Positions 33,326 to 42,287 of a stretch of 64,000 bases of DNA are shown here, piece by piece. The position numbers and the translations under genes were made by a program. This DNA is from JABDQW01 sp942492025 (GTDB lineage Bacteria; Pseudomonadota; Gammaproteobacteria; SZUA-229), in the NCBI GenBank assembly GCA_942492025.1, contig CALODJ010000012.1:124001-188000 (forward strand). The letters run 5' to 3'. The notes below the pieces were generated by a model. It was not told the DNA's origin. It searched no databases and saw nothing but the letters and a program-made list of their open reading frames with translations. The stretch's first letter is position 1. The number at the start of each line of letters is the position of its first letter.

Positions 33326-33898
33326 TCAGCTAAAATGCTGTAACCAGTACCGATGAATTCTTGTGTCGTTGGTCAGTTCAGGATGAAACGACAGCGCCAG
33401 ATGTCTGTCATTGCCTATCACGATAATTTCATCATCGTAGCGAGCCAGTACGTCAACGCCTTCACCCAGATCGGTTACGCCCGGTGCGCGTATGAAGTGA
33501 GCCTGAAGGGGCTCGTCGCCTGGATCAAAATCGAGCTCGATCTCTGCTGTAAAGCTGTGCACCTGGCGTCCGTAGTGGTTACGCAAGGCGCGAAACGGCA
33601 GTATATTGAGCGGGATGACGCGCTCGTCATCGACGGATTCTGCCATCAAGATCATGCCTGCACAAACACCCATCACAGGACTGCGTTCGGCAAATTTTTG
33701 TAGAGGCTGGTACATGCCCGATTGCTGAATCAGCAGGCTCATCGTTGTTGACTCGCCACCGGGAATGATCAGCCCGGTACATTGATCGAGTTCGGCCGAT
33801 TTACGTACCAGCCGGGATTCAACACCGAGCCGTGACAGACTTTCGACGTGTTTCTGGAAGGCGCCTTGCAACGCAAGTACGCCAATCAAGGTGGGCAT
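33326..33898 (-). CDS. pdxT: Pyridoxal 5'-phosphate synthase glutaminase subunit
   Basis: The protein has 190 residues and a class I glutaminase fold. Visible features are GVLALQGAFQKHV at the N-terminus, IPGGESTTM, the nucleophile in VMGVCAGMIL (Cys about 79) and the SFHPELT His/Glu pair. It delivers ammonia to PdxS. It lies 14 bases after pdxS, in the same operon. This PLP route is uncommon among gammaproteobacteria, most of which use PdxA/PdxJ. Confidence 0.95.
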   Translation of the reverse strand: MPTLIGVLALQGAFQKHVESLSRLGVESRLVRKSAELDQCTGLIIPGGESTTMSLLIQQSGMYQPLQKFAERSPVMGVCAGMILMAESVDDERVIPLNILPFRALRNHYGRQVHSFTAEIELDFDPGDEPLQAHFIRAPGVTDLGEGVDVLARYDDEIIVIGNDRHLALSFHPELTNDTRIHRYWLQHFS

Positions 33899-33912
33899 TG
33901 GGTGTGTTGTGC

Positions 33913-34812
33913 TTACCAGCCTCTCACAGCCAGGCGTTCTTCTTCTGGAATTTCCGACATTTCCAGGCCTTTCATGCCCGGGCGCAGGCCGCGGCTGACA
34001 CGCAGCAGGATCTCAGGATCATCATAATGGGTTGTCGCATTGACGATCGCAGCGGCACGGGCTGCGGGATCATCCGATTTGAAGATGCCGGAACCGACAA
34101 ACACGGCTTCAGCGCCGAGCTGTCTGACCAGTGCGGCGTCGGCAGGTGTGGCAATACCGCCGGCAGAGAAATTGGGTACCGGTAATTTACCGTGCTCGGC
34201 TACATAGCAGACCAGGTCGTAGGGTGCGCCCAGATCCTTGGCAACCGCCATCAGTTGTTCCTTGCCCAGTGTGGTCAGGCGCTGCATCTCATCCATCAAT
34301 GCGCGCATGTGGCGTACGGCTTCGACAATGTTACCGCTGCCTGCTTCACCTTTGGTACGCATCATGGCCGCGCCCTCACCAATGCGGCGCAGGGCTTCAC
34401 CCAGATTGGTAGCACCACAGACGAAAGGCACTTTGAAGTCGTGTTTGTAGACATGGTTGACCTCATCTGCCGGTGTCAGGACTTCAGATTCATCAATGAA
34501 ATCGACTTCGAGGGCCTGTAAAACCTGGGCTTCTGCAAAATGACCGATACGGCATTTGGCCATCACCGGGATCGAAACCGTGTCCTTGATCGCCTGAATC
34601 ATATCAGGATCGGACATGCGCGCGACACCACCGTCGCGGCGGATGTCTGCCGGGATGCGCTCCAGCGCCATAACCGCACAGGCACCAGCGTCTTCGGCGA
34701 TTTTGGCCTGCTCAGCCGTTGTGACGTCCATAATGGCGCCGCCCTTGAGCATCTCGGCCAGGCCGACTTTGACGGCAAAATCTGCCTGCTTGGTATCTGA
34801 GCTATCGTTCAT
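33913..34812 (-). CDS. pdxS: Pyridoxal 5'-phosphate synthase subunit
   Basis: The protein has 299 residues, the normal length. Conserved segments are GGAIMDVTTAEQAKIAEDAGACAVMALERIP, the catalytic Lys in IPVMAKCRIGHF, and FVCGATNLGEALRRIGEGAAMMRTKGEAGSGN. It forms PLP from ribose 5-phosphate, glyceraldehyde 3-phosphate and ammonia supplied by PdxT. The 235-base gap upstream shows no clear promoter. Confidence 0.95.
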   Translation of the reverse strand: MNDSSDTKQADFAVKVGLAEMLKGGAIMDVTTAEQAKIAEDAGACAVMALERIPADIRRDGGVARMSDPDMIQAIKDTVSIPVMAKCRIGHFAEAQVLQALEVDFIDESEVLTPADEVNHVYKHDFKVPFVCGATNLGEALRRIGEGAAMMRTKGEAGSGNIVEAVRHMRALMDEMQRLTTLGKEQLMAVAKDLGAPYDLVCYVAEHGKLPVPNFSAGGIATPADAALVRQLGAEAVFVGSGIFKSDDPAARAAAIVNATTHYDDPEILLRVSRGLRPGMKGLEMSEIPEEERLAVRGW

Positions 34813-35047
34813 GTCTGTGTCTTATCATGTGTTTGGATGAATGTGCTGGTAACGGTACAACATTAACAAATAGGGCAATGCCACACGCGAATAGTTCGCC
34901 AGCATAGCGGAAACCGCCCGCGCGCTCAACGCTATTCTTCATTTAAAAAGAATGGCTTAACCCGATTGCTGGTATGGTTTTGGCGCCAACCGTTAAATCA
35001 CGCTTCAAGCTGTATCGCTAATCAGCTTGTAACAGAATGTTTTGCTG

Positions 35048-35644
35048 TCAGCCCTCGTAGCCTTCGGGTAGCTCGTGGGCAATGCCCTTATGACAATCGA
35101 TGCAAGTCATTCCCTCTTCGAGTGCGTCTGTGTGGACCAAGGCGGACTCTTCTTGCTGTTTTTCCATGTTCATGTGGTCGGCCTGGTGGCAGTTACGACA
35201 GGCCCTCGAGTCGGTTTCTTCCATTTTGGTCCAGACCCGCTGGGCAAGCTCAAGGCGTTTGGCTTCGTATTTCTCCGGTGTATCGATCGTGCCCATCATC
35301 ATGTGCCATAGTTCGCGCGTAGCTTCGATCTTGCGTACCACTTTGTGTGCAAAGTCCTTTGGCACGTGACAGTCCGGACAGGTAGCGCTCACGCCGGTGC
35401 GGTTACTGAAGTGCGAGGTTTGCTTGTACTCGGAGAACACAAAAGTCTCCATCTCATGACATGAGATACAGAATTCCTCGGTATTGGTTACCGCCATGGT
35501 ATAGTTAAAACCACCCAGGAAAACAACACCGACGGTAAAACCCAGTATCAGCAGTAATCCGAGGGAATATGTTTTTGACGGTGATTTAAACGCTTGCCAA
35601 AGGCGGGAGATTAACCCTTCTTTCTCATTTGATTGGTCACTCAT
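35048..35644 (-). CDS. napC: NapC-type tetrahaem quinol dehydrogenase
   Basis: The protein has 198 residues, one N-terminal membrane anchor (YSLGLLLILGFTVGVVFLGGF) and four CxxCH sites: CISCH, CPDCH, CRNCH, CIDCH. The C-terminal HELPEGYEG fits the NapC/NirT family. It passes electrons from the quinol pool to periplasmic partners such as NapB/NapA. It is separated from napF by a 459-base repeat-filled gap, so it may be transcribed on its own. Confidence 0.9.
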   Translation of the reverse strand: MSDQSNEKEGLISRLWQAFKSPSKTYSLGLLLILGFTVGVVFLGGFNYTMAVTNTEEFCISCHEMETFVFSEYKQTSHFSNRTGVSATCPDCHVPKDFAHKVVRKIEATRELWHMMMGTIDTPEKYEAKRLELAQRVWTKMEETDSRACRNCHQADHMNMEKQQEESALVHTDALEEGMTCIDCHKGIAHELPEGYEG

Positions 35645-36103
35645 AACGGGTACTCATTTAGTTACAGTGGGACGTCAGGCCCCAGATTTTACGTAGATTC
35701 TTGCTCTTTCGGCGATTAATCAGCATAACTTAAACCCTACACGGGCTCAACACTATCTTATCGCTATGTCGATGCATATGATGTGTTTTCTGATTGCGAT
35801 GTTGGTTCGAACAGCTTTTTGACATGTCGGCTACTTCAATCCCGCGTACGCGTCATTCCAGTATGTTGTTAGCTGGACTAAATCTGCCTGGAGCAGATTT
35901 GAACAGCGAAGGCTGGCCCGAAGGGCAGAATACATGGATGTATTCTGTAATCCAGTGACTTAAGACGCTGGATGCCTGCCTCCGCAGGCAAGACAAGTTT
36001 ATTCCGGACAGCAATGTGCCTCCGCAGGCAAGACGAGTATTTTATGGACTTCGCTACGTTTCCGAGATGTGACAGATGCTCTTTTTCGAAATTTGACATA
36101 CAC
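35645..36103. repeat. Intergenic repeat cluster between napC and napF
   Basis: No gene is present, although a 73-residue frame crosses the repeats. It contains AAATCTGC/GCAGATTT (35880-35900), a perfect 22-base palindrome (35926-35947, arms CAGAATACAT) and a 44-base segment (35951-35994) present as an exact inverted copy at 48142-48185. The end of that segment (GCCTCCGCAGGCAAGAC) recurs at about 36018-36034. Confidence 0.6.
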
Positions 36104-36628
36104 CTACGTAAAGCTCAGTGCCTGCACGGGGCAGGCTGACACACACATACCGCAGCCTGTGCAGATTTCGGCATCGATTTGCGGGCGCCGATAATGCGCC
36201 AGCGAGATGGCCTTATAATCACAGCGATTGCAGCAGGACATACAGATGATGTCATCCCACGCAATACAGGTGTCGCGATTCAACACCAGTTTACCGATGA
36301 TGCGTGGTGCGGGCTTATCGTCGATCGCTATATCCAAGGGGCAGGTTTCGACGCAAGCGCGGCAAAAGGTGCAACCTGCCGAAGCGAAATTCAGATACGG
36401 CGTACCGCTGAGGCTGTGCTGTGGTGGATGGATCAGGATGATAGCCTGTTCGCAAGCCGATACGCACGGTTGCGCGCAATCGATGCAATGCTGTTGCAGT
36501 GATCGTCCCTGATGCCAGGGTGGCGCCGGGCCCAGCGGATTATGCTGCCTGGCTTGTTCTGCGCGGCCCTGCCGGGTCAGGTAGGCGCCGCGTAAGAAGG
36601 CTCTGCGATTGGCGTCTACTTTACTCAA
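36104..36628 (-). CDS. napF: NapF ferredoxin-type protein
   Basis: The protein has 174 residues and is cytoplasmic. The N-terminal RRAFLRG is followed by three to four Fe-S groups: CIDCAQPCVSACEQ, CTFCRACVETCPL, CMSCCNRCDYK and CTGCGMCVSACPV. NapF is thought to help mature NapA before export. The start overlaps the napB stop (ATGA). Confidence 0.9.
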   Translation of the reverse strand: MSKVDANRRAFLRGAYLTRQGRAEQARQHNPLGPAPPWHQGRSLQQHCIDCAQPCVSACEQAIILIHPPQHSLSGTPYLNFASAGCTFCRACVETCPLDIAIDDKPAPRIIGKLVLNRDTCIAWDDIICMSCCNRCDYKAISLAHYRRPQIDAEICTGCGMCVSACPVQALSFT

Positions 36629-37089
36629 CGATACGTGTTATCTACCAGCGGCGCTGCATTTGAAAGTGGAACATGGCACTGCATGCAATTATAGCGTGCG
36701 CCCGCTACCTCTTCGTGCTTATCGTTAACATAATGGTTGCTGGACATCGGGCTTTTACTCTTCTTGGTCCTGTCGGTATTAAATGGCCGACCAATGTATT
36801 TGGGCACGTCATGACACTCAAGGCATTGATTGTCGTCCATAACAACAGGCAGAAATTCCTCTACTTTGTGCGGTATCTGTGGCGGTAGTTCCTCCCAGGC
36901 TTTTACTAGACGATCGTTATAGCCGGGTTTGGCATCGCTATAGGTATAGACGTTCGGCGTTGGTGTATCGAACACGCTGGTCTTGCTCAGGCCCATGTTC
37001 AGTTCATCGATGGCATTGCTGTCGTCGGCAATTCCGCTTGATGACATAGCGATCAAGCCGAGTGTGGCGAGAATCGTGCGTATTTTCAT
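36625..37089 (-). CDS. napB: Periplasmic nitrate reductase dihaem cytochrome
   Basis: ATG 37089 (AAAGGAG upstream, signal peptide MKIRTILATLGLIAMSSSGIA) is chosen. The frame to 37212 would overlap napH. The 154-residue protein has two haem c sites, CLECH and CMQCH, and typical NapB text (VPKYIGRP, SSNHYVND, GARYNC). It passes electrons to NapA. The start overlaps the napH stop. Confidence 0.95.
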   Translation of the reverse strand: MKIRTILATLGLIAMSSSGIADDSNAIDELNMGLSKTSVFDTPTPNVYTYSDAKPGYNDRLVKAWEELPPQIPHKVEEFLPVVMDDNQCLECHDVPKYIGRPFNTDRTKKSKSPMSSNHYVNDKHEEVAGARYNCMQCHVPLSNAAPLVDNTYR

Positions 37090-38027
37090 GCGGCTCTCCT
37101 TTGTTGGGATTCGGTAGTATCTGAAAGTTGTTGGGCCTTGATATGCTGGCGTAAGTCGAATTTCAGGGTGTCTTCGGGGCAAATGCGGATACAGCGACCG
37201 CAGTTCGTGCACTCGCCGGATGCGATCATGCCGGCTTTACTCGCCGCTTTCATATTCAATACTTGCGGTTCCGGGCAGATTTTGGCGCACTCGCCGCAGT
37301 GTGTGCAGGTCGGTGTGTCAAAGGCAATGCGTAGCTGGGCCAGCCTGCCAACCAGAGCATAAAACGCGCCCAGCGGACATAAGTGGCCACACCAGCCGTT
37401 GCGCAGGATAAACAGGTCGAACAGGCACACGCCGAATACCGCGATCCAGCCGGCGCCGATGCCATAGATCAACTCACGGTGGAGCATGCTGATCGGGCTG
37501 ATCCACTCGAAGGCGGCGACACCGGTAAGTACGGATAGGATCAGCGCCAGTGTCAGCACCGTATAGCGGATGTTACGGCTCAGCTTGAACACATCGTTGA
37601 TACGCAGGCGCCGCCGTGCCCAGGCCGCGAGGTCGGTGACCATATTCAGCGGGCAGACCCACGCACACCAGGTGCGGCCACCGATGATAGCCACAAAGAC
37701 CAGAATGATCGCGGCGCCGACTAGTACTTCCTGTAATGGCAGCTGACCGGTGAGTATGATCTGCAGCACGGCAAACGGGTCGGCCAGTGGAATGATGCCA
37801 AGCAATTCAGAGCTGCTCAGATTCCCGCTCAGCAATGGCTGCTCGGCGATGGACCAGTTCCAGTTGACCGTGCCAAAGAATAATAACAATACGCCCAGTT
37901 GCAACAGTCGGCGCAGCAGCAGGTAGCGCCAGACGCGCAGTTTGCCGAACAAGGTTGCCGGCATCACAAACGGCCTGACCGGGCGGCCGTTGGGGCCTGT
38001 TCGGACGGGCTGGTCTGCGCCGCTCAT
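37086..38027 (-). CDS. napH: NapH membrane Fe-S quinol dehydrogenase component
   Basis: The protein has 313 residues with four membrane helices and two periplasm-facing or loop CxxxCP motifs (GGRTWCAWVCPLN, NGWCGHLCPLG). Two [4Fe-4S] groups lie near the C-terminus (CTHCGECAKICPEP, CTNCGRCIRICPED). Together with NapG it is a second route from quinol to NapB. The start overlaps the napG stop. Confidence 0.95.
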   Translation of the reverse strand: MSGADQPVRTGPNGRPVRPFVMPATLFGKLRVWRYLLLRRLLQLGVLLLFFGTVNWNWSIAEQPLLSGNLSSSELLGIIPLADPFAVLQIILTGQLPLQEVLVGAAIILVFVAIIGGRTWCAWVCPLNMVTDLAAWARRRLRINDVFKLSRNIRYTVLTLALILSVLTGVAAFEWISPISMLHRELIYGIGAGWIAVFGVCLFDLFILRNGWCGHLCPLGAFYALVGRLAQLRIAFDTPTCTHCGECAKICPEPQVLNMKAASKAGMIASGECTNCGRCIRICPEDTLKFDLRQHIKAQQLSDTTESQQRRAA

Positions 38028-38788
38028 GGGAGATCCTCGTTCAGATAATCGAGCCCGGTCGCAGGTGCGGTGGGGCTGGTCGTCTCACCCTTGGCCTTGA
38101 ATTCCTGTGTGATCGGTGTGTCGACGGTCCAGCCGAGGCGGTAGTGATCACCGATCTGGCCTTGCACCAGGTCAGGCTGGACCACACGGATCGCCGCCTT
38201 CTGGGTCGGGCAGGCCTTTTCACAGATGCCGCAACCGGTGCAGTCACTGCTGTGCACCAGCGGTACGAACATCGCGTGTTTACTGATGCGGCGCGGATGG
38301 TGCTCGGTGGTGATGGCCTTGCCTTGCAGTGGACATTCGCGGAAACAGATTTCACAACGCAGCCCCTGCCAAGATAGACAGTTTTCAATGTCGATCACGG
38401 CGAGTCCCATGCGCGAGTCGTTGATGTCCTTCAATGCTGGATCGATCGCACCGGTTGGACAGGCTTTCAGACAGGGAATGTCCTGGCACATATAACAGGG
38501 GATATCCTTTGGAATGAAGTAAGGCGTTCCGATCGGGATACCGCTTTCAGCACTGGCCAGTTTCAACGTGTCATACGGGCAGGCATCGACGCACTGCCCG
38601 CACTTGATGCAGCGGGCGTTGAAGTCCGGCTCAGGCAGTGCGCCAGGAGGGCGGATCGCAAACGGCGTTGCCCGTGCCTGCTGGTTCAACAGATACGACC
38701 ATACCAGACCGCCGGTTGCAGCCAGCGCCGCGCCCTGGCCAAATTTGACCAGGAATTCGCGCCGGTTGTGCACGGCTTTCTTGCTCAT
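38024..38788 (-). CDS. napG: NapG periplasmic ferredoxin
   Basis: The protein has 254 residues. The Tat signal has RREFLVKFGQGAA. Four Fe-S groups are visible: CIKCGQCVDACPYD, CYMCQDIPCLKACPTG, the group around CLSWQGLRCEICFRECPL, and CTGCGICEKACPTQ. It carries electrons with NapH to NapB. It follows napA by 54 bases. Confidence 0.95.
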   Translation of the reverse strand: MSKKAVHNRREFLVKFGQGAALAATGGLVWSYLLNQQARATPFAIRPPGALPEPDFNARCIKCGQCVDACPYDTLKLASAESGIPIGTPYFIPKDIPCYMCQDIPCLKACPTGAIDPALKDINDSRMGLAVIDIENCLSWQGLRCEICFRECPLQGKAITTEHHPRRISKHAMFVPLVHSSDCTGCGICEKACPTQKAAIRVVQPDLVQGQIGDHYRLGWTVDTPITQEFKAKGETTSPTAPATGLDYLNEDLP

Positions 38789-38842
38789 GCTTCATCGTCC
38801 CCCTGCGAACATCGCAGTCGCTACGCTATGCCCTGCTTAGGC

Positions 38843-41587
38843 TCAGGCCTTATAGACCTTGATCGCCGCCTTCTTGAAGTCCTCTTCCTTGGACATCGGG
38901 CAGGTCACGTCGAGGCAGATTTTGTTGACGAATACGCCTTCATCGAAGAACGCGGCAAAGGTGTAACCTGGCACGGGCCTGTTACGTCCCTGGGTTTCGA
39001 CCAGGGCCTTGATCTTGCCGCGGCGCGATTCGATCCAGATCAGGTCGTTGCGTTTCAGGCCACGCGCCTTGGCATCGTCTGGATTCATGAACAGCTGAGC
39101 GGTCGGGACTGCCCGGTGCAGTTCCGGTACACGCCGCGTCATCGTCCCCGTGTGCCAGTGTTCGAGCACGCGTCCGGTGGTGAACCACAGATCGTAGTTG
39201 TCATCCGGCTGCTCCGGTGGTGCGGCATAGGGCCGGAAGAAGATCTTGGCTTTGTGCGCCAGGCTGGTTTTTTCTTTGTCGGTCACCTTGTCCAGATCAC
39301 CGCTGGGCAGCGCCTTCAACGCCTTGCCGTAGAAATCAAAGCCGCTGCCTTTGGCGCAGTAGGGATCATATTTTTCGTTGAAACGCCATTCCGTCTCCTT
39401 GCCGTCGATCACCGGCCATTTCAGTCCTCTTACGTCGTCGCGGTAGTAGACGTCGAATTCGGCGAGGTCGTGCTGAAAGTTCAAGCCAAACTGGCGGTAC
39501 TCGTTGAACAAAGCCTTTTCCGGGAACCAGCCATCACCGAGTTTTTCGGCGATATGGTTGCCATGGCCTTTGCCAACGGCTTTGTCCGGCCATTTGACTT
39601 TTAGGTTGTCGTTGGTCGCGAACAGCACATCGTATAGCGTATCGTCAGGTGAATACCCGAGTTTCTTCGCTTCGGCCAACACGCTGGGCAGTTTGCCGTT
39701 CTCAAAACCCTCGTCGACTAGCCCGGGTACTTTGTGTTCGCCCCAGACTTCTTTCAATTTGAAGCGCTTGGCGAATTCCAGGTGCTGCCAGACGTCGGCC
39801 ATGGCTTCACCCGGCGGTGCCACTTGTTGGCGCCAGGCCTGGGTTCTGCGTTCGGCATTGCCGTACAGGCCCCATTTCTCGAAGATCATCGCCGTCGGCA
39901 GAATCAGGTCGGCGACCTTGGCCGATACCGTTGGATACGGGTCCGAGACCACGATGAAGTTGTCCATCTTGCGCGCCGCTTTGATCCAGTGATTGGCGTT
40001 GGCTGTCGCCTGGAACGGGTTGTTGACCTGGACCCAGGCCCACTTGATTTGGCCATCTTCCAGATCGCGCATGATCTTGGTGATATGGCTGCCAGGCTTG
40101 GGATTCAGGGTCTTCGCCGGTAGCTTCCACAGCTTCTCGCTACGTTCACGGTGCTTGGGATTGAACACGACCATGTCCGCCGGCAAGCGGTGAGCGAAGG
40201 TACCGACTTCACGTGCGGTGCCACAGGCCGACGGTTGTCCCGTCAGAGAGAATGCACCGTTCCCGGGCATAGCTTGTTTGCCGAGCAGCAGGTGCAGGGC
40301 ATAGTTCTGTTCGTTGACCCAACTGCCACGGTAGTGCTGGTTGAAGCCCATGGTCCAGAAGCTGGTGACCTTGCGCTTCGGATCGGCATACAGGTCAGCC
40401 AGTGTCTTCAGCTTGGCTTTGTAGGCATCCATGTCTTCTCTGGCATCGCCTTTCGACAGCTCGGCGACGAAATCCAGTGTGTAGGGCTCGACGCCGCGCT
40501 TGAATTCCTCGAAGCTGATGAGCCAGTGCTTGACCGGCTTCTTGGTGTTGTTCTGTTCGACTTCTTCGCCTTCTTTACGGCGTTGGGCAGTGGCTTCGTA
40601 CTTGTCGAGTTTGATCTTGAGTTCTTTGGCTTGAACGTCTTTTTCAGCTTCGAAACAATACTTATCGGTGGGGCGCATGCCGTAACCAATGTCGTAGGGG
40701 CCGGTGGCAAATACGCAGTGCTTTTTGACGAAGTCGTGGTTGACGGCATCGCGTTTTATCATTTCGCGCATCAAGTAGTTCTGGATAGCCAGGTCAGTAC
40801 CCGGTTTGAACACGATCTCGGTATCGGCGATGTCCGATGTCTGGTTGCTGATCGTCGTCAGGTTGACCAGTTTGACATTCTCATTGGTCAGGCGCCGATC
40901 CGATACCCGCGCCCACAAGATCGGGTGGCATTCAGCCATATTCGCACCCCAGGTGACCACGGTATCGGTGTACTCGATGTCATCGTAGTTGCCGGCCGGC
41001 TCGTCGATGCCGAAAGTCTGGATGAAGGCAACCACAGCCGAGGCCATGCAGTGACGGGCGTTGGGATCGATGTTGTTGCTTCGAAAGCCGGCCTTCATCA
41101 GCTTGGCCATGGTGTAGCCTTCGGGAATCGTATACTGGCCCGAGCCGAAAACTGCGACACCGGCCGGTCCCATCGCCTTGTAGGTGTTTTTGAACTGCCG
41201 GGTCATTTCATCCAAAGCGGTTTCCCAGCTGACCGGCTGGAACTTGCCATTCTTATCAAATTTGCCGTTTTTCATGCGCATCAGCGGCCGCGTCAGCCGA
41301 TCCTTGCCGTATTGGATCTTGCCGTTGAAATAGCCTTTGATGCAGTTCAATCCCTTGTTGACCGGTGCATCCGGATCGCCCTTGGTGGCGACGACGCGGC
41401 CCTCTTTGGTCCCCACCATGATACCGCAGCCGGTGCCGCAGAAGCGGCAGACGCCTTTGTCCCACTGGATATCGGCATCGGCTTCCTTCGATTTGGCGAG
41501 TGCTGCGGCAGGCACCGTCATGCCCGCAGCGGTCGCGGTAGCCGTGGCGGCACTGGTTTTCAGGAATTCTCTTCGTGTCAGATCCAT
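38843..41587 (-). CDS. napA: Periplasmic nitrate reductase catalytic subunit
   Basis: The protein has 914 residues, longer than the roughly 830 of enteric NapA and close to the longer forms of some gamma- and epsilonproteobacteria. The Tat signal is TRREFLK. [4Fe-4S] ligands are C47, C50, C54 and C82 (CRFCGTGC...NCIKG). The Mo ligand is Cys180 in NARHCMAS. A charged insertion lies around residue 330-370 (QRRKEGEEVEQNNTKK). It reduces nitrate to nitrite in the periplasm. The gene order D-A-G-H-B-F corresponds to the beta-type Nap arrangement. Confidence 0.95.
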   Translation of the reverse strand: MDLTRREFLKTSAATATATAAGMTVPAAALAKSKEADADIQWDKGVCRFCGTGCGIMVGTKEGRVVATKGDPDAPVNKGLNCIKGYFNGKIQYGKDRLTRPLMRMKNGKFDKNGKFQPVSWETALDEMTRQFKNTYKAMGPAGVAVFGSGQYTIPEGYTMAKLMKAGFRSNNIDPNARHCMASAVVAFIQTFGIDEPAGNYDDIEYTDTVVTWGANMAECHPILWARVSDRRLTNENVKLVNLTTISNQTSDIADTEIVFKPGTDLAIQNYLMREMIKRDAVNHDFVKKHCVFATGPYDIGYGMRPTDKYCFEAEKDVQAKELKIKLDKYEATAQRRKEGEEVEQNNTKKPVKHWLISFEEFKRGVEPYTLDFVAELSKGDAREDMDAYKAKLKTLADLYADPKRKVTSFWTMGFNQHYRGSWVNEQNYALHLLLGKQAMPGNGAFSLTGQPSACGTAREVGTFAHRLPADMVVFNPKHRERSEKLWKLPAKTLNPKPGSHITKIMRDLEDGQIKWAWVQVNNPFQATANANHWIKAARKMDNFIVVSDPYPTVSAKVADLILPTAMIFEKWGLYGNAERRTQAWRQQVAPPGEAMADVWQHLEFAKRFKLKEVWGEHKVPGLVDEGFENGKLPSVLAEAKKLGYSPDDTLYDVLFATNDNLKVKWPDKAVGKGHGNHIAEKLGDGWFPEKALFNEYRQFGLNFQHDLAEFDVYYRDDVRGLKWPVIDGKETEWRFNEKYDPYCAKGSGFDFYGKALKALPSGDLDKVTDKEKTSLAHKAKIFFRPYAAPPEQPDDNYDLWFTTGRVLEHWHTGTMTRRVPELHRAVPTAQLFMNPDDAKARGLKRNDLIWIESRRGKIKALVETQGRNRPVPGYTFAAFFDEGVFVNKICLDVTCPMSKEEDFKKAAIKVYKA

Positions 41588-41609
41588 TGCTACCTCCTAC
41601 TATTGATGG

Positions 41610-41951
41610 TTAGGTCGATGATTCTTCGTCGTATTGTTCGTTCAAATAAGCGGGCACGTCGCGTTGTTCGAGTACTTCATTATCCAGTTCGGGTGGAATC
41701 GCATCGATCAATTCACGGTCTTCTTCGAAATAGTGACTGGACATTTCCGCCAGTACGATGTGTGGCAAGCTGCGAATGCGCTTCAGACCGTCGACTTCTG
41801 CGCCGATCGTGTCCGCTTCCTGTGTGATCACGATCCGGCCGGTGTCTTCGTCGACATAGTGGATATCGACGCCAGGCAAGTTCCCCAATTGTTCACAGAC
41901 GTCAGTGATGTGTTCGTGTGAGCTAATAACCAGGATGCCAGATATATTCAT
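41610..41951 (-). CDS. napD: NapD, NapA-specific signal-peptide chaperone
   Basis: ATG 41951 (MNISGILVISSHEHITDV) matches the conserved N-terminus of NapD. The 12 residues upstream in the frame do not. The 113-residue protein has a ferredoxin-like fold, an acidic C-terminal extension and the LPHIVLAEMSSHYFEED motif. It is the first gene of the nap operon, preceded by an FNR/DNR-type promoter. Confidence 0.9.
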   Translation of the reverse strand: MNISGILVISSHEHITDVCEQLGNLPGVDIHYVDEDTGRIVITQEADTIGAEVDGLKRIRSLPHIVLAEMSSHYFEEDRELIDAIPPELDNEVLEQRDVPAYLNEQYDEESST

Positions 41952-42046
41952 TGCTTGAGATGACCCCAGCGTGCAAAGACAGATCAATCAGCCAGTTTTC
42001 ATGACAAAAACTATCTTTTCCCTGAAAACTTTCAGGTTAATAGCCC

Positions 42047-42089
42047 TGTATAAACAAGATGTGTTGATATCACCATGACTTAGGTCAAG
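42047..42089 (-). promoter_or_regulatory. FNR/DNR-type promoter of the nap operon
   Basis: On the minus strand TTGACCTAAGTCAT (42089-42076) matches the FNR/ANR/DNR box TTGAC-N4-GTCAA at all but one core position. A -10-like TATACA lies at 42052-42047. If the box is centred at -41.5, the start point falls at about 42041 and the -10 element is within one base of its expected place. It would be activated by low oxygen or nitrogen oxides. Confidence 0.6.
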
Positions 42090-42101
42090 TGAATGTCATC
42101 G

Positions 42102-42287
42102 CCCGCATTTCTCACCGGGCGGCGGAGAGTACTGATAAGCCATTGTCTTTTTGGGAAAAGCGGGAATGTTCAAAAACACATGTCGTAGGGTGGGCCGTGC
42201 GCACCGGAGCGGTCCAACAGACTGAATATTCGCGGTGCGCATGGCGCAACCTACGATCCTCCAGTTATCCTGGTGAGAAATACGGGC
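42102..42287. mobile_element. MITE-like element, 186 bp, with nested repeat
   Basis: The ends GCCCGCATTTCTCACCGGG and CCTGGTGAGAAATACGGGC are those of the family. The interior differs from the 9613 and 33065 copies: it holds the inverted GTAGGGTGGGCCGTGCGCAC repeat (42185-42254), a member of a second repeat family. The moaA stop codon lies exactly at the element end. Confidence 0.7.

Noticed and set aside
35878..36099. 73-codon minus-strand frame between napC and napF
   Set aside because: It consists of intergenic repeat sequence (inverted copies found at 48142), with no coding signature.
38768..39604. Plus-strand open frame of 278 codons opposite the end of napA
   Set aside because: Antisense shadow of napA/napG, with composition typical of a complementary frame.
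40151..41827. Plus-strand open frame of 558 codons opposite napA
   Set aside because: It is the antisense shadow of napA. The minus frame carries all NapA motifs, while the plus frame has no recognisable domain and no ribosome site.
42065..42073. TTGATATCA near the nap promoter as an FNR site
   Set aside because: It lacks the four-base spacer and second half. The adjacent TTGACCTAAGTCAT on the minus strand is the better match.
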